In this document: piece after piece, positions 34,498 to 41,116 of the stretch
Position numbering within the stretch: the stretch's first letter is position 1
Layout: the number at the start of each line of letters is the position of its first letter
NCBI GenBank assembly: GCA_902805675.1
Contig: CADCTA010000058.1
Coordinates: 1-41,116, forward strand
Direction of reading: 5' to 3'
Origin: an uncultured Chthoniobacterales bacterium
GTDB taxonomy: Bacteria > Verrucomicrobiota > Verrucomicrobiia > Chthoniobacterales > UBA10450
Length of the DNA stretch: 41,116 bases
The notes under the pieces: generated by a model
Database searches by the model: none
Seen by the model: only the letters and a program-made list of their open reading frames with translations
What the model was told of the DNA's origin: nothing
Translations under genes and position numbers: made by a program

Positions 34498-35343
34498 ATG
34501 AACAACGAGACTGCACTCATCACCGGCGCTTCGAGCGGCATCGGCCTTCACCTCGCGCGCGAGTTCGCAAAGCATGGCCATCCCGTGATCCTGGTCGCGC
34601 CGGTCGAGGCGGAGCTGCAGCAGGTCGCGCAAAGCATCACGACCGAGTACGGCGTCGAGGCGCGCGTGATTGCAAAAGACCTCGAGCTTGAGAACTCGGC
34701 GCAGGAGATCTTCGACGAGCTGCAGCGCGAAGGCGTCACGCTCGACATCCTGGTCAATAACGCTGGCAAGGGACAGAACGGGAAGTTTTGGGAGACGCCG
34801 CTCGAGCGTGACATCGAGATGATCCGGTTGAACTGCGAAGCCATGCTGCGGCTGCTGAAGCTGTTCGTGCCGCAGATGGTGCAGCGCGGCAGCGGGCGCA
34901 TCCTGAATGTGTCCTCGATCGGCGGCTTCGAACCCGGCCCGCTGATCGCGGTTTATCACGCGACGAAGGCATTCGCGCTCTCCTTGAGCGAATCACTCAC
35001 CACCGAGCTGGCGGACAGCGGCGTGACGGTGACAACACTCTGCCCGGGTCCGACGGACACAGACTTCTTCGTCAAGGCGGACATGATGGAGACGCGGGTC
35101 GTGCAGCAGGCAAACGTGATGGCGCCGCAGACCGTCGCGCAGGCAGGCTACAAGGCATTGATGGCTGGCGACCGCATCATCATTCCGGGCGCGTCGAATA
35201 AAATCATGACTTTCGCGCGCCGCCTCATGCCCGTCGCCGCGCAAGCGAAGCAGATGCAGAAGCTGAACGAGAAGGTCGATCCCGAGGATATGACGCGCGA
35301 GCGCGGCGACTTCGAGACGGCTGCGGCGCAGAAGGAAAGCTAG
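34498..35343 (+). CDS. Short-chain dehydrogenase/reductase (SDR)
   Basis: A 281-residue classical SDR oxidoreductase using NAD(P). Seen: T-G-A-S-S-G-I-G at 9-16 (cofactor binding), N-N-A-G at 87-90, the catalytic set Ser139/Ser140, Tyr153 and Lys157 in the Y-H-A-T-K motif, and C-P-G-P-T-D-T near 183. The C-terminal 60 residues are helical and basic, longer than in the smallest SDRs. No membrane span; substrate unknown. ATG 34498 is used; the preceding bases show no good ribosome site. Upstream, on the other strand, starts the membrane-anchored unknown. Confidence 0.93.
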   Translation: MNNETALITGASSGIGLHLAREFAKHGHPVILVAPVEAELQQVAQSITTEYGVEARVIAKDLELENSAQEIFDELQREGVTLDILVNNAGKGQNGKFWETPLERDIEMIRLNCEAMLRLLKLFVPQMVQRGSGRILNVSSIGGFEPGPLIAVYHATKAFALSLSESLTTELADSGVTVTTLCPGPTDTDFFVKADMMETRVVQQANVMAPQTVAQAGYKALMAGDRIIIPGASNKIMTFARRLMPVAAQAKQMQKLNEKVDPEDMTRERGDFETAAAQKES

Positions 35344-35360
35344 GCGGTCGCCCCTGCTAA

Positions 35361-35468
35361 GGTAGGGACAGCGCGCTGCGCTGTCCGAGCAGCGTTGCCA
35401 GGCCCTCGGCATTCGAGCATTAAATCGCGTAGCAGCACCGCCGGACGCCGTAGCATGGCGTCCCCACC
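35361..35468. repeat. Palindromic intergenic element, family D (copy 2)
   Basis: Outer arms GGTAGGGACAG and GGCGTCCCCACC. The left hairpin pairs GGACAGCGC with GCGCTGTCC; the right pairs GGACGCC with GGCGTCC. Compared with copy 1, changed bases in the left stem keep pairing, one as a T-G wobble. It lies 17 bp after the SDR stop. Confidence 0.9.
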
Positions 35469-35515
35469 AGCATTGCGCGCGCGACCTCGGTCGTTGTAGT
35501 GTCTGCGAGGGTTTG

Positions 35516-37465
35516 ATGGAGACGCCGCAGCAAACGATCGCGCGCCTACAGGAAGAGATCGCGCTCGACCGCGCATCTCTCCTCCGCCAGATCGGCGACA
35601 ACATCCCCGACGGCGCGCTCTATCAGGTGGTGGCGGACCTCGATGGCATTCGCCGGTTCGTGTATTGGAGCGCGGGCATCGAACAGTTGATCGGTGTCCC
35701 GCCGGCCGAGGCGATCGCAGATCCCGGCCGCCTCTACCGGCTCGTGCATGAGGACGATCAAGCGCGGTTCATTTCCTCCGAACGAAAGGCGCTCGAGACG
35801 CTTGGCGTTTTTGACGAGACGATGCGAATGACCCACGCGCGCAGCGGCGAGGTGCGCTGGGTGCATCTCCGCTCGGCGCCTCGCGCACTCGCCGACGGCC
35901 GGACAGTTTGGGACGGCATCTACCTCGATGTCACGAGCCAGAAGAACATCGAGCAGGCGCTGATTCACTCGCTCGAGCGGCTCGACCTCGCGCAGCAGGC
36001 GGGCCACATCGGCGTGTTCGACTGGGATGTGCAGAGCGGGCGGCTGATGTGGACCGAGGAAGAGCATCGCCTCTTTGGCCTCAAGCCGGGAACTTTCGCC
36101 GGCACCATCGAAGCCTGGCGGGAGCGCGTTCTCCCGGAAGACGCCGAGCGCATGAAAGAAGAGATGCGCGCGGCCATGGAAGCGCGCGTGCCGCAGATGA
36201 CGTTAGCCTTCCGGATCGTAACGCCAGCCGGCGCGCAGCGCTGGATCGAAGGCGCGGCGCGGTTCTCCTACGACGAGAACGGCATGCCGCTGCGGATGGT
36301 AGGCGTGAACGTCGACGTGACTGAGCGCACGGAAGCAGCGAACGCGTTGCGCGCAGCCGACCGCCGCAAAAGTGAATTCCTCGCCATGCTCTCGCACGAG
36401 CTGCGCAACCCGCTTGCCGCAATCTCGAACGCGCTCGAGCTCTGCAGCACGGGCGAGCCGGATGCGGCCACATTCGAGTGGTCGCGAATCGTCATGCGCC
36501 GGCAGGTGACGCATCTCACGCGCCTCGTCGATGACCTGCTCGACGTGACGCGGATCACGAGCGGCAAGATCCAGCTGCGCATGCAGAAAATCGATTGCGC
36601 GGACATTCTCGACGGCTCGGTTTCGATTTTGCGTCTGCTCTTTGCGGAGCGCCGCCAGGAAGTGGTGCGTTCGTACGAACGCGGCTCGCTCGTGGTGGAG
36701 GGCGACCCCACGCGGCTGGAGCAGATCATCGTGAACCTGCTCACCAACGCTGCGAAGTACACGCAACGCGGCGGCAAGATCTGGGTGAACGCCACACGTG
36801 AGGCTGGCGAAGTCGTCATCTCCATTCGCGACAATGGCGTCGGCATCGATCCGGCGGTCATCGCGGAGATGTTCGATCTCTTCGCGCAAGGGCAGCGCTC
36901 CATCGCGCGATCGGAAGGTGGATTGGGCCTGGGGCTTACCATTTCGCGCACGCTGGTGGAGATGCACGGCGGGCAGATCGCGGCGCGGAGCGCGGGTGAA
37001 GGACACGGCTCGGAGTTCATCGTGCGGTTGCCGGCATCCAGCGGTGTGGCTACGAACGGCGCGGAGCCGGTTGCACCACCGACGGGCGAGCGCCAACCAG
37101 CGCGCATTCTGGTGGTCGATGACCATGTCGACACGGCCCTTTCCCTTGCGCGTTTGCTGAGGGCGCGCGGCCATGTCGTGGAAATCGTGCACGACGGAAA
37201 TGCGGCGCTGGACGCGGGCGACGCGTTTCGGCCCAGTGTCGTCCTGTTGGACCTGGGACTGCCCGGAATGGACGGCTACGCGGTGGCGGAAAGCATGCGC
37301 CGCCGCGAGGAGGCACCGCGCCCGACGATTATCGCGATCTCAGGTTACGGGCAGGAGGAAGATCGTCAGCGCTCGGCAGAGGTCGGGATCGATCACCACC
37401 TAGTGAAGCCGGTCAGTTTCGCGCAACTCGAGACCTTGCTGCCAACAACAGGCGCATCGGCCTGA
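35516..37465 (+). CDS. Hybrid sensor histidine kinase: PAS-PAS-HisKA-HATPase-REC
   Basis: A 649-residue cytosolic sensor kinase. Two PAS domains (about 30-140 and 155-270) with typical ends (WDGIYLDVTSQK, VGVNVDVTERTEA). HisKA with K-S-E-F-L-A-M-L-S-H-E-L-R-N-P-L, phospho-acceptor His294. HATPase_c with N-L-L-T-N-A-A-K-Y near 403, D-N-G-V-G-I-D near 440, F-D-L-F-A-Q-G, and G-G-L-G-L-G-L-T. A C-terminal receiver (about 525-645) has D-D-H, phospho-acceptor Asp in L-L-D-L-G-L-P-G-M-D-G and Lys in H-H-L-V-K-P. No DNA-binding output is fused. ATG 35516 has GAGG 6 bases upstream. No partner response regulator or HPt is adjacent. Confidence 0.94.
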   Translation: METPQQTIARLQEEIALDRASLLRQIGDNIPDGALYQVVADLDGIRRFVYWSAGIEQLIGVPPAEAIADPGRLYRLVHEDDQARFISSERKALETLGVFDETMRMTHARSGEVRWVHLRSAPRALADGRTVWDGIYLDVTSQKNIEQALIHSLERLDLAQQAGHIGVFDWDVQSGRLMWTEEEHRLFGLKPGTFAGTIEAWRERVLPEDAERMKEEMRAAMEARVPQMTLAFRIVTPAGAQRWIEGAARFSYDENGMPLRMVGVNVDVTERTEAANALRAADRRKSEFLAMLSHELRNPLAAISNALELCSTGEPDAATFEWSRIVMRRQVTHLTRLVDDLLDVTRITSGKIQLRMQKIDCADILDGSVSILRLLFAERRQEVVRSYERGSLVVEGDPTRLEQIIVNLLTNAAKYTQRGGKIWVNATREAGEVVISIRDNGVGIDPAVIAEMFDLFAQGQRSIARSEGGLGLGLTISRTLVEMHGGQIAARSAGEGHGSEFIVRLPASSGVATNGAEPVAPPTGERQPARILVVDDHVDTALSLARLLRARGHVVEIVHDGNAALDAGDAFRPSVVLLDLGLPGMDGYAVAESMRRREEAPRPTIIAISGYGQEEDRQRSAEVGIDHHLVKPVSFAQLETLLPTTGASA

Positions 37466-37474
37466 GCTGGTCGG

Positions 37475-37843
37475 TTACGCTGCTGCGGTGCAACGTGTTT
37501 GCGCGAGGCGTGCGCTGAGCTGTGCCAGAAGGGCTTTGGCAGCGGCGCAACGTTTGCGCTGATGTGCGGCGTGCACTTCCGGCAGCGCCTGCGCCTGGTA
37601 TGGCGAGCGCACCGGCTGCAGGCAGCTCTCGACAAATTCATTCGCGAGCAGAGCACGTTCGACGGTGCCGCGGGTCGGAACGCGTTCGGCGTCGGCCAGC
37701 GATTGGTCGCGGACGGCGATGTAGGCATTGATCTCCTCGATCGCGTCGGAGCAGACCTTGTTGCTCGATGCGGAGCGAGTCCGGGCGGGCGAGACGGTGT
37801 GCTGGAAAACCGGTCGGAGGGGGGCTGCTTCGGTCAGTCGCAT
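37475..37843 (-). CDS. Possible hypothetical protein, 122 residues
   Basis: The frame gives a plausible helical protein with S-D-A-I-E-E-I-N-A-Y-I-A-V-R-D-Q-S-L-A-D-A-E-R near 31-53 and R-C-A-A-A-K-A-L-L-A-Q-L-S-A-R-L near the end. It lies 9 bp after the convergent kinase stop. A plus-strand frame also spans the region, and neither has a family match or ribosome site, so this could be non-coding. I prefer the minus strand because of its regular heptad-like helices. Bases 37844-38043 hold a family C repeat and no other gene. Confidence 0.35.
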   Translation of the reverse strand: MRLTEAAPLRPVFQHTVSPARTRSASSNKVCSDAIEEINAYIAVRDQSLADAERVPTRGTVERALLANEFVESCLQPVRSPYQAQALPEVHAAHQRKRCAAAKALLAQLSARLAQTRCTAAA

Positions 37844-37926
37844 CCCTGCTAAAGAGCAGGTCCCGTGCTCGCTGGATGCGGGCCTGAGGAGCGATACATC
37901 GCCGTACGAGGTTCGAGCTTAACCCC

Positions 37927-38023
37927 AAAGCGGCGGAATACCGCCGCACTCCAAAACGCAAGCGACCGGCGGAGCGTGGCAGGCGCGACAGCGTCTTGGA
38001 GTGCGCCAGTATTCTGGCGCTTT
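37927..38023. repeat. Palindromic intergenic element, family C (copy 3, mixed arms)
   Basis: The left hairpin is GCGGCGG-AATA-CCGCCGC and the right GCGCCAG-TATT-CTGGCGC, joined by CACTCCAAAACGC and GCGTCTTGGAGTG. This is the mirror arrangement of copy 2, so the two arm types are exchangeable. It lies beside the luciferase-like gene stop. Confidence 0.92.
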
Positions 38024-38043
38024 CATCACGGTGCGGGAGTATC

Positions 38044-39045
38044 TCAGCCGGCTTGCGTCGAGGCGAGCTGTCGAAACACCGCGGCCCCGATCTCATACGA
38101 GCGTAAACGCGCCGCGTGATCGTAGATCTGCCCCACCAACATGATCTCGTCAGGCGCCGTCTCTTGGATCAGCGTCTCGAGCTTGCGCTGCACCGTCTCC
38201 GGCGAGCCAACTGCCGCGTACTCCATGCGCGCGTCGATCGCTGCCTGTTCCGGCGGACTCCAGTGTCCATCCATGCTCTCGACGGGCGGCGGCAGTTGTC
38301 GCGGCGCGCCGCGGATCAGATTCAGCACCTGCAGCTGCGCGGACGTCGCGAGGCGCTGTCCTTCCGCGTCTGTGTCGGCAGCATACAATCCGGCGCCGAC
38401 GATGACGTACGGCTCCGCAAGCGACTGCGACGGTTTGAAATCGCGCCGGTAGAGCTGCAGCGAGAACTGCAGGTATTCAGGCGCGAAGTGCGAAGCGAAG
38501 GCGAACGGAAGCCCAAGCTCGGCCGCCAGCCGCGCACTGAAGTCGCTCGAGCCGAGCAGATAGAGCGGCACGTCCAGGCCAGCGCCCGGGATCGCGCGGA
38601 CGCGATCGTCTGACCCGCGGAAGTACTCGCGCAGCTCGCGCACGTCGTCCGGAAAGGTGTCGCCGCTGCTGCCGAGGAAGCGCCGCAGCGCGCGCGCTGT
38701 GCGCATGTCGGTGCCGGGTGCGCGGCCAAGCCCGAGATCGATGCGCCCCGGATAGAGCGCTTCGAGCGTGCCGAATTGTTCCGCCACGATAAGCGGCGCG
38801 TGGTTCGGCAACATAATGCCACCGGCGCCGACCCGGATGCGTTTGGTTGCGCCAGCGACGTGACCGATCACCACCGAAGTCGCCGCGCTCGCGATACCCG
38901 GCATGTTGTGATGCTCGGCCAGCCAGTAGCGGTGATAACCCCACTCCTCTGCGTGCCGCGCGAGATCGACGGAGTTGCGGAAAGCTTCCGTGGCATCCCC
39001 GCCTTCGCGGATCGGCGACAGGTCGAGCACCGAATAGCGCAGCAT
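38044..39045 (-). CDS. Luciferase-like (LLM class) flavin-dependent oxidoreductase
   Basis: A 333-residue protein of the bacterial luciferase-like superfamily, MsnO8/YwcH-type: opening [28 protein letters not shown] near 35-47, [13 protein letters not shown] near 75, and [12 protein letters not shown] near 103. These oxidise organic substrates with reduced FMN and oxygen; the substrate is unknown. ATG 39045 is chosen because the family start L-R-Y-S-V-L-D aligns there; the open frame beyond adds 12 residues without family match. The upstream gap 39046-39219 shows only a small CCGCT-CTCCTC-AGCGG hairpin. Confidence 0.93.
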   Translation of the reverse strand: MLRYSVLDLSPIREGGDATEAFRNSVDLARHAEEWGYHRYWLAEHHNMPGIASAATSVVIGHVAGATKRIRVGAGGIMLPNHAPLIVAEQFGTLEALYPGRIDLGLGRAPGTDMRTARALRRFLGSSGDTFPDDVRELREYFRGSDDRVRAIPGAGLDVPLYLLGSSDFSARLAAELGLPFAFASHFAPEYLQFSLQLYRRDFKPSQSLAEPYVIVGAGLYAADTDAEGQRLATSAQLQVLNLIRGAPRQLPPPVESMDGHWSPPEQAAIDARMEYAAVGSPETVQRKLETLIQETAPDEIMLVGQIYDHAARLRSYEIGAAVFRQLASTQAG

Positions 39046-39219
39046 ATGTGGCCACGTTAAAGCCAACGCCACGCGAGTCACGCTACGTTGTAGCGTCCGC
39101 TCTCCTCAGCGGAAGGCGCAGGGCGCCGCCACGCCAGGAGAAATGCGCTGAGACAGCGCACGCGACAACTGCTAGCCGGCAGGAGAGGCCAATCAGCGCT
39201 CTCGCCCGATTCAGATGCA

Positions 39220-40506
39220 GTGAAGCTCCCCTTTCGTCGCGAAGAGCCGCAATGGCCAAAGCTGCTTGGCACCGCCGCCGCCAGCAGCCTGCTCACGCTG
39301 TTCATTGCGCGGAATTTCTTCCCCACGGAGAAGAAGGTGCGCCATCGCATCACTGCCGATTACGCGGTGGGCGACGACACATTCGTCCGCACGATGGGCA
39401 ACCTGCTCGGCCCGCCGCTCGTGGAAGGGAACAAGATCACCGCGCTCGAAAACGGCGACCAAATCTTTCCGGCGATGCTGGAAGGAATCCGCTCCGCTCA
39501 GCGCACCATCACGTTCGAGAACTTCCTCTGGCGCGAGGGCGAGATCACAAACCTCTTCGCGAAGGCGCTGGCGGAGCGCGCGCGCGCTGGTGTCACAGTG
39601 CATTTCCTTCAGGACGCACTCGGCTGCGATGGACTGCGCGCCCCCGCCATGACTCACATCCGGCAGTCGCCGGTGAAGCTGGAGATCTTCAGGTTCCTCC
39701 GCATGAACGTGAACTTCCGCACCCACCGGAAGCTCCTCATCATCGATGGCCGCGTGGGCTTCATCGGCGGCACCGGCATCGCGGATGACTGGAAAGGCGA
39801 CGGCCGCACGCGCGGCTTCTGGCGCGACTCGCATTTCAAAGTCGAAGGGCCCGCCGTCGCGCAGATGCAGAACGCGTTCGTCGATAACTGGCAGGAGACA
39901 CGCGCCGAGTTGCTGCATGGCGAGGCGTATTTCCCGAAGCTCGAATGCGTCGGCGACAAGACGTGCCAGGTCTTCAAGAGCTCGGCCGGCGAGGGTTCCG
40001 ACAGCGCGCGCCTGATGCTGCTGATCGCGACGGCGGCGGCCCGCAAACGCATCTGCATTGCGAATGCTTATTTCATTCCGGACGACCTCGGGATTCAGAC
40101 ACTCGTGGAGGCATTGCAACGCGGCGTGAAGGTCGAGATCCTCGTTCCCGGATCCGACACCGATGCGCATCTCGTGCGCGCGGTGGGGAAGACCCGCTGG
40201 CCGCGGTTGTTCGAAGCAGGCGCGCGGTTCTTCGAGTACCAGCCAGCGCGCTTCCATTGTAAGCATTTCCTCGTCGACGACTGCTGGGCTTCGGTGGGCT
40301 CGGCGAATCTCGACAACCGCTCGTTGTCGTTAAACGAGGAGGCGAACCTGAACGTTCTCGACACCGATTTCGTGACGGAGCAACGCCGCGTGTTTGAGGA
40401 GGACCTGAGCTATTCGCGCGAGATCACATATGACGAATGGCGCCGGCGTCCGCTGCGCGAGAAGATCAAAGGCAATCTCGGCTCGATCATTCGGCAGCAG
40501 TTGTGA
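39220..40506 (+). CDS. Cardiolipin-synthase-like phospholipase D family protein
   Basis: A 428-residue protein with an N-terminal membrane helix (LLGTAAASSLLTLFIARNFF, about 15-34) and two PLD HKD motifs. The first is at H169-x-K171-x4-D176 followed by G-R-V-G-F-I-G-G-T; the second is H-C-K-H-F-L-V-D-D with V-G-S-A-N-L-D-N-R-S near 347-365. The order and the W-R-D-S-H-F-K-V-E-G-P between them fit bacterial cardiolipin synthases of the ClsB-like, single-anchor type, which join two phosphatidyl groups or use PE. It starts with GTG 39220, the only start before the anchor; there is no good ribosome site. An EEP-type gene follows on the same strand. Confidence 0.9.
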   Translation: MKLPFRREEPQWPKLLGTAAASSLLTLFIARNFFPTEKKVRHRITADYAVGDDTFVRTMGNLLGPPLVEGNKITALENGDQIFPAMLEGIRSAQRTITFENFLWREGEITNLFAKALAERARAGVTVHFLQDALGCDGLRAPAMTHIRQSPVKLEIFRFLRMNVNFRTHRKLLIIDGRVGFIGGTGIADDWKGDGRTRGFWRDSHFKVEGPAVAQMQNAFVDNWQETRAELLHGEAYFPKLECVGDKTCQVFKSSAGEGSDSARLMLLIATAAARKRICIANAYFIPDDLGIQTLVEALQRGVKVEILVPGSDTDAHLVRAVGKTRWPRLFEAGARFFEYQPARFHCKHFLVDDCWASVGSANLDNRSLSLNEEANLNVLDTDFVTEQRRVFEEDLSYSREITYDEWRRRPLREKIKGNLGSIIRQQL

Positions 40507-40551
40507 CGCATCGTTCGGATTCGTACATCGCGTATTTCGACTAGCCCCAAT

Positions 40552-40651
40552 GTCATTCCGACCGAAGTGGAGGAATCTCTAACTTCCTTCTGCTTCCAGC
40601 GCGCTGAGTCCCGGAGGAAGTTAGAGATGTCTCGACTTCGCTCGACATGAC
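40552..40651. repeat. Palindromic intergenic element, family A, variant core (copy 2)
   Basis: Ends GTCATTCCGACCGAAGTGGA and CTTCGCTCGACATGAC. The core pairs GGAATCTCTAACTTCCTTCTGC with GGAGGAAGTTAGAGATGTC-type sequence, as in the element at 12357-12456 but in opposite orientation. It separates the PLD gene from the EEP gene. Confidence 0.9.
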
Positions 40652-40687
40652 AACAGGTACATGAAAGGCGCGGAGGCGAACGCAACG

Positions 40688-41116
40688 ATGCGCGTCGCGA
40701 CGTACAACGTGCACGGCTGCGTCGGCATGGACGGGCAACGCTCCGAGTCGCGCATCGCGGACGTGATCGCCACTTTGTCCGCGGACATCGTCGGTCTCCA
40801 GGAGCTCGATCAAAACCGCGCGCGTTCTGCCGCGGTCGATCAGGCTGGTTTGATCGCGAAGCAACTCGGCTGGCATCACTACTTCCATCCGGCGATGCGA
40901 CGCGCCGAGGAGTTGTACGGTGATGCGATCCTTAGCCGCTACCCGATCGCCGTGCGCAATGCAGTCGAGCTGCCGGGCAACCCGCCGTGGTATTGCCGCG
41001 AGACGCGCGGTGTCACCTGGGCTGAAGCGGAGACGCCGCTCGGTCCCGTTCACATCATCAACAGTCACTTCGGGCTTGGTCGTCGTGAGCGCATCCAGCA
41101 GGCGCAGTTGCTTACC
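40688..41116 (+). CDS. Endonuclease/exonuclease/phosphatase (EEP) family protein, N-terminal part
   Basis: The frame runs off the right edge; 143 residues are present. Family features: M-R-V-A-T-Y-N-V-H-G-C at the start with catalytic Asn, V-G-L-Q-E-L-D (metal Glu), G-D-A-I-L-S-R-Y-P-I near 78 and I-N-S-H-F-G-L-G-R-R near 125. EEP enzymes cleave phosphodiesters in nucleic acids, lipids or small molecules. The length left suggests a protein of about 240-270 residues. ATG 40688 with GGAGG 11 bases upstream is preferred; an ATG at 40661 would add nine residues. Its place behind a PLD-type gene suggests phospholipid or phosphoester work. Confidence 0.85.
   Translation, partial: MRVATYNVHGCVGMDGQRSESRIADVIATLSADIVGLQELDQNRARSAAVDQAGLIAKQLGWHHYFHPAMRRAEELYGDAILSRYPIAVRNAVELPGNPPWYCRETRGVTWAEAETPLGPVHIINSHFGLGRRERIQQAQLLT

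Noticed and set aside
34393..34959. N-terminal extension of the membrane-anchored unknown through the SDR gene
   Set aside because: These residues are the antisense of the SDR coding region; the membrane helix right after ATG 34392 marks the real start.
37499..37852. Plus-strand open frame of 117 residues beginning with TTG
   Set aside because: It competes with the minus-strand frame at 37475-37843; it has an uncommon start, no ribosome site and a less regular composition.

Overview
The window reads as a chromosomal segment of a GC-rich, free-living Gram-negative bacterium, most likely a soil-type Verrucomicrobiota (Chthoniobacterales-like). This placement is an inference. It rests on the gene set (bactofilin, a stand-alone TIGR00300-type enzyme, ResB-type cytochrome c maturation, a membrane-bound M28 peptidase, many secreted proteins) and on the dense intergenic palindromic repeats, a style I associate with that group. 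No rRNA, tRNA, transposase, integrase, CRISPR array or phage module was seen. Genes sit on both strands in short runs, and few have a clear Shine-Dalgarno sequence.

Layout. 1-2.5 kb: end of a class III nucleotide cyclase, a YfcE-type phosphoesterase and a DEAD-box helicase. 2.7-5.3 kb: a sulfurtransferase, a SufE-type sulfur acceptor and a mutarotase-like protein. 5.3-9.5 kb: carB and a secreted cyclophilin. 9.5-14.2 kb: a carbamoylputrescine-type amidase, sodC, a YhaM-like OB/HD nuclease, a solitary DNA methyltransferase and thiG. 14.3-17.8 kb: two tiny overlapping genes, then a TIGR00300/ornithine cyclodeaminase-like gene 7 bp before an arginine dihydrolase-like gene, then an ElaB/YqjD-like membrane protein. 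18-25 kb: ResB with a 1-base-overlapping DUF1353 lipoprotein, an M28 peptidase with nine membrane spans and a D-aminoacylase-like amidohydrolase. 25-31.5 kb: small secreted or membrane proteins, a YiiD_C thioesterase, an SRPBCC protein, an NlpC/P60-like secreted protein, a MetX-like hydrolase and bactofilin. 31.8-41.1 kb: an erythromycin-esterase-like protein, a membrane-anchored unknown, an SDR, a hybrid histidine kinase, a luciferase-like oxidoreductase, a cardiolipin-synthase-like PLD and the start of an EEP-family protein.

How genes may work together. The TIGR00300 and arginine-dihydrolase genes look like the two halves of the fused cyanobacterial AgrE/ArgZ protein in reversed order, which would give a split arginine-to-ornithine-to-proline route. 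The sulfurtransferase/SufE pair suggests a persulfide relay. The PLD and EEP genes may act together on lipids or phosphoesters.

The most distinctive non-genic feature is a set of at least six families of 85-225 bp inverted-repeat elements filling intergenic gaps. Two families keep their hairpins through paired base changes. Individual copies appear to supply a start codon (amidase), a ribosome-binding site (sufE-like gene) and part of a protein C-terminus (TIGR00300 gene). Other leads are an 88-nt four-way-junction-like fold at 26156-26243, a possible membrane micro-protein antisense to the unusual CarB tail, and an amidohydrolase lacking its family's first metal motif.
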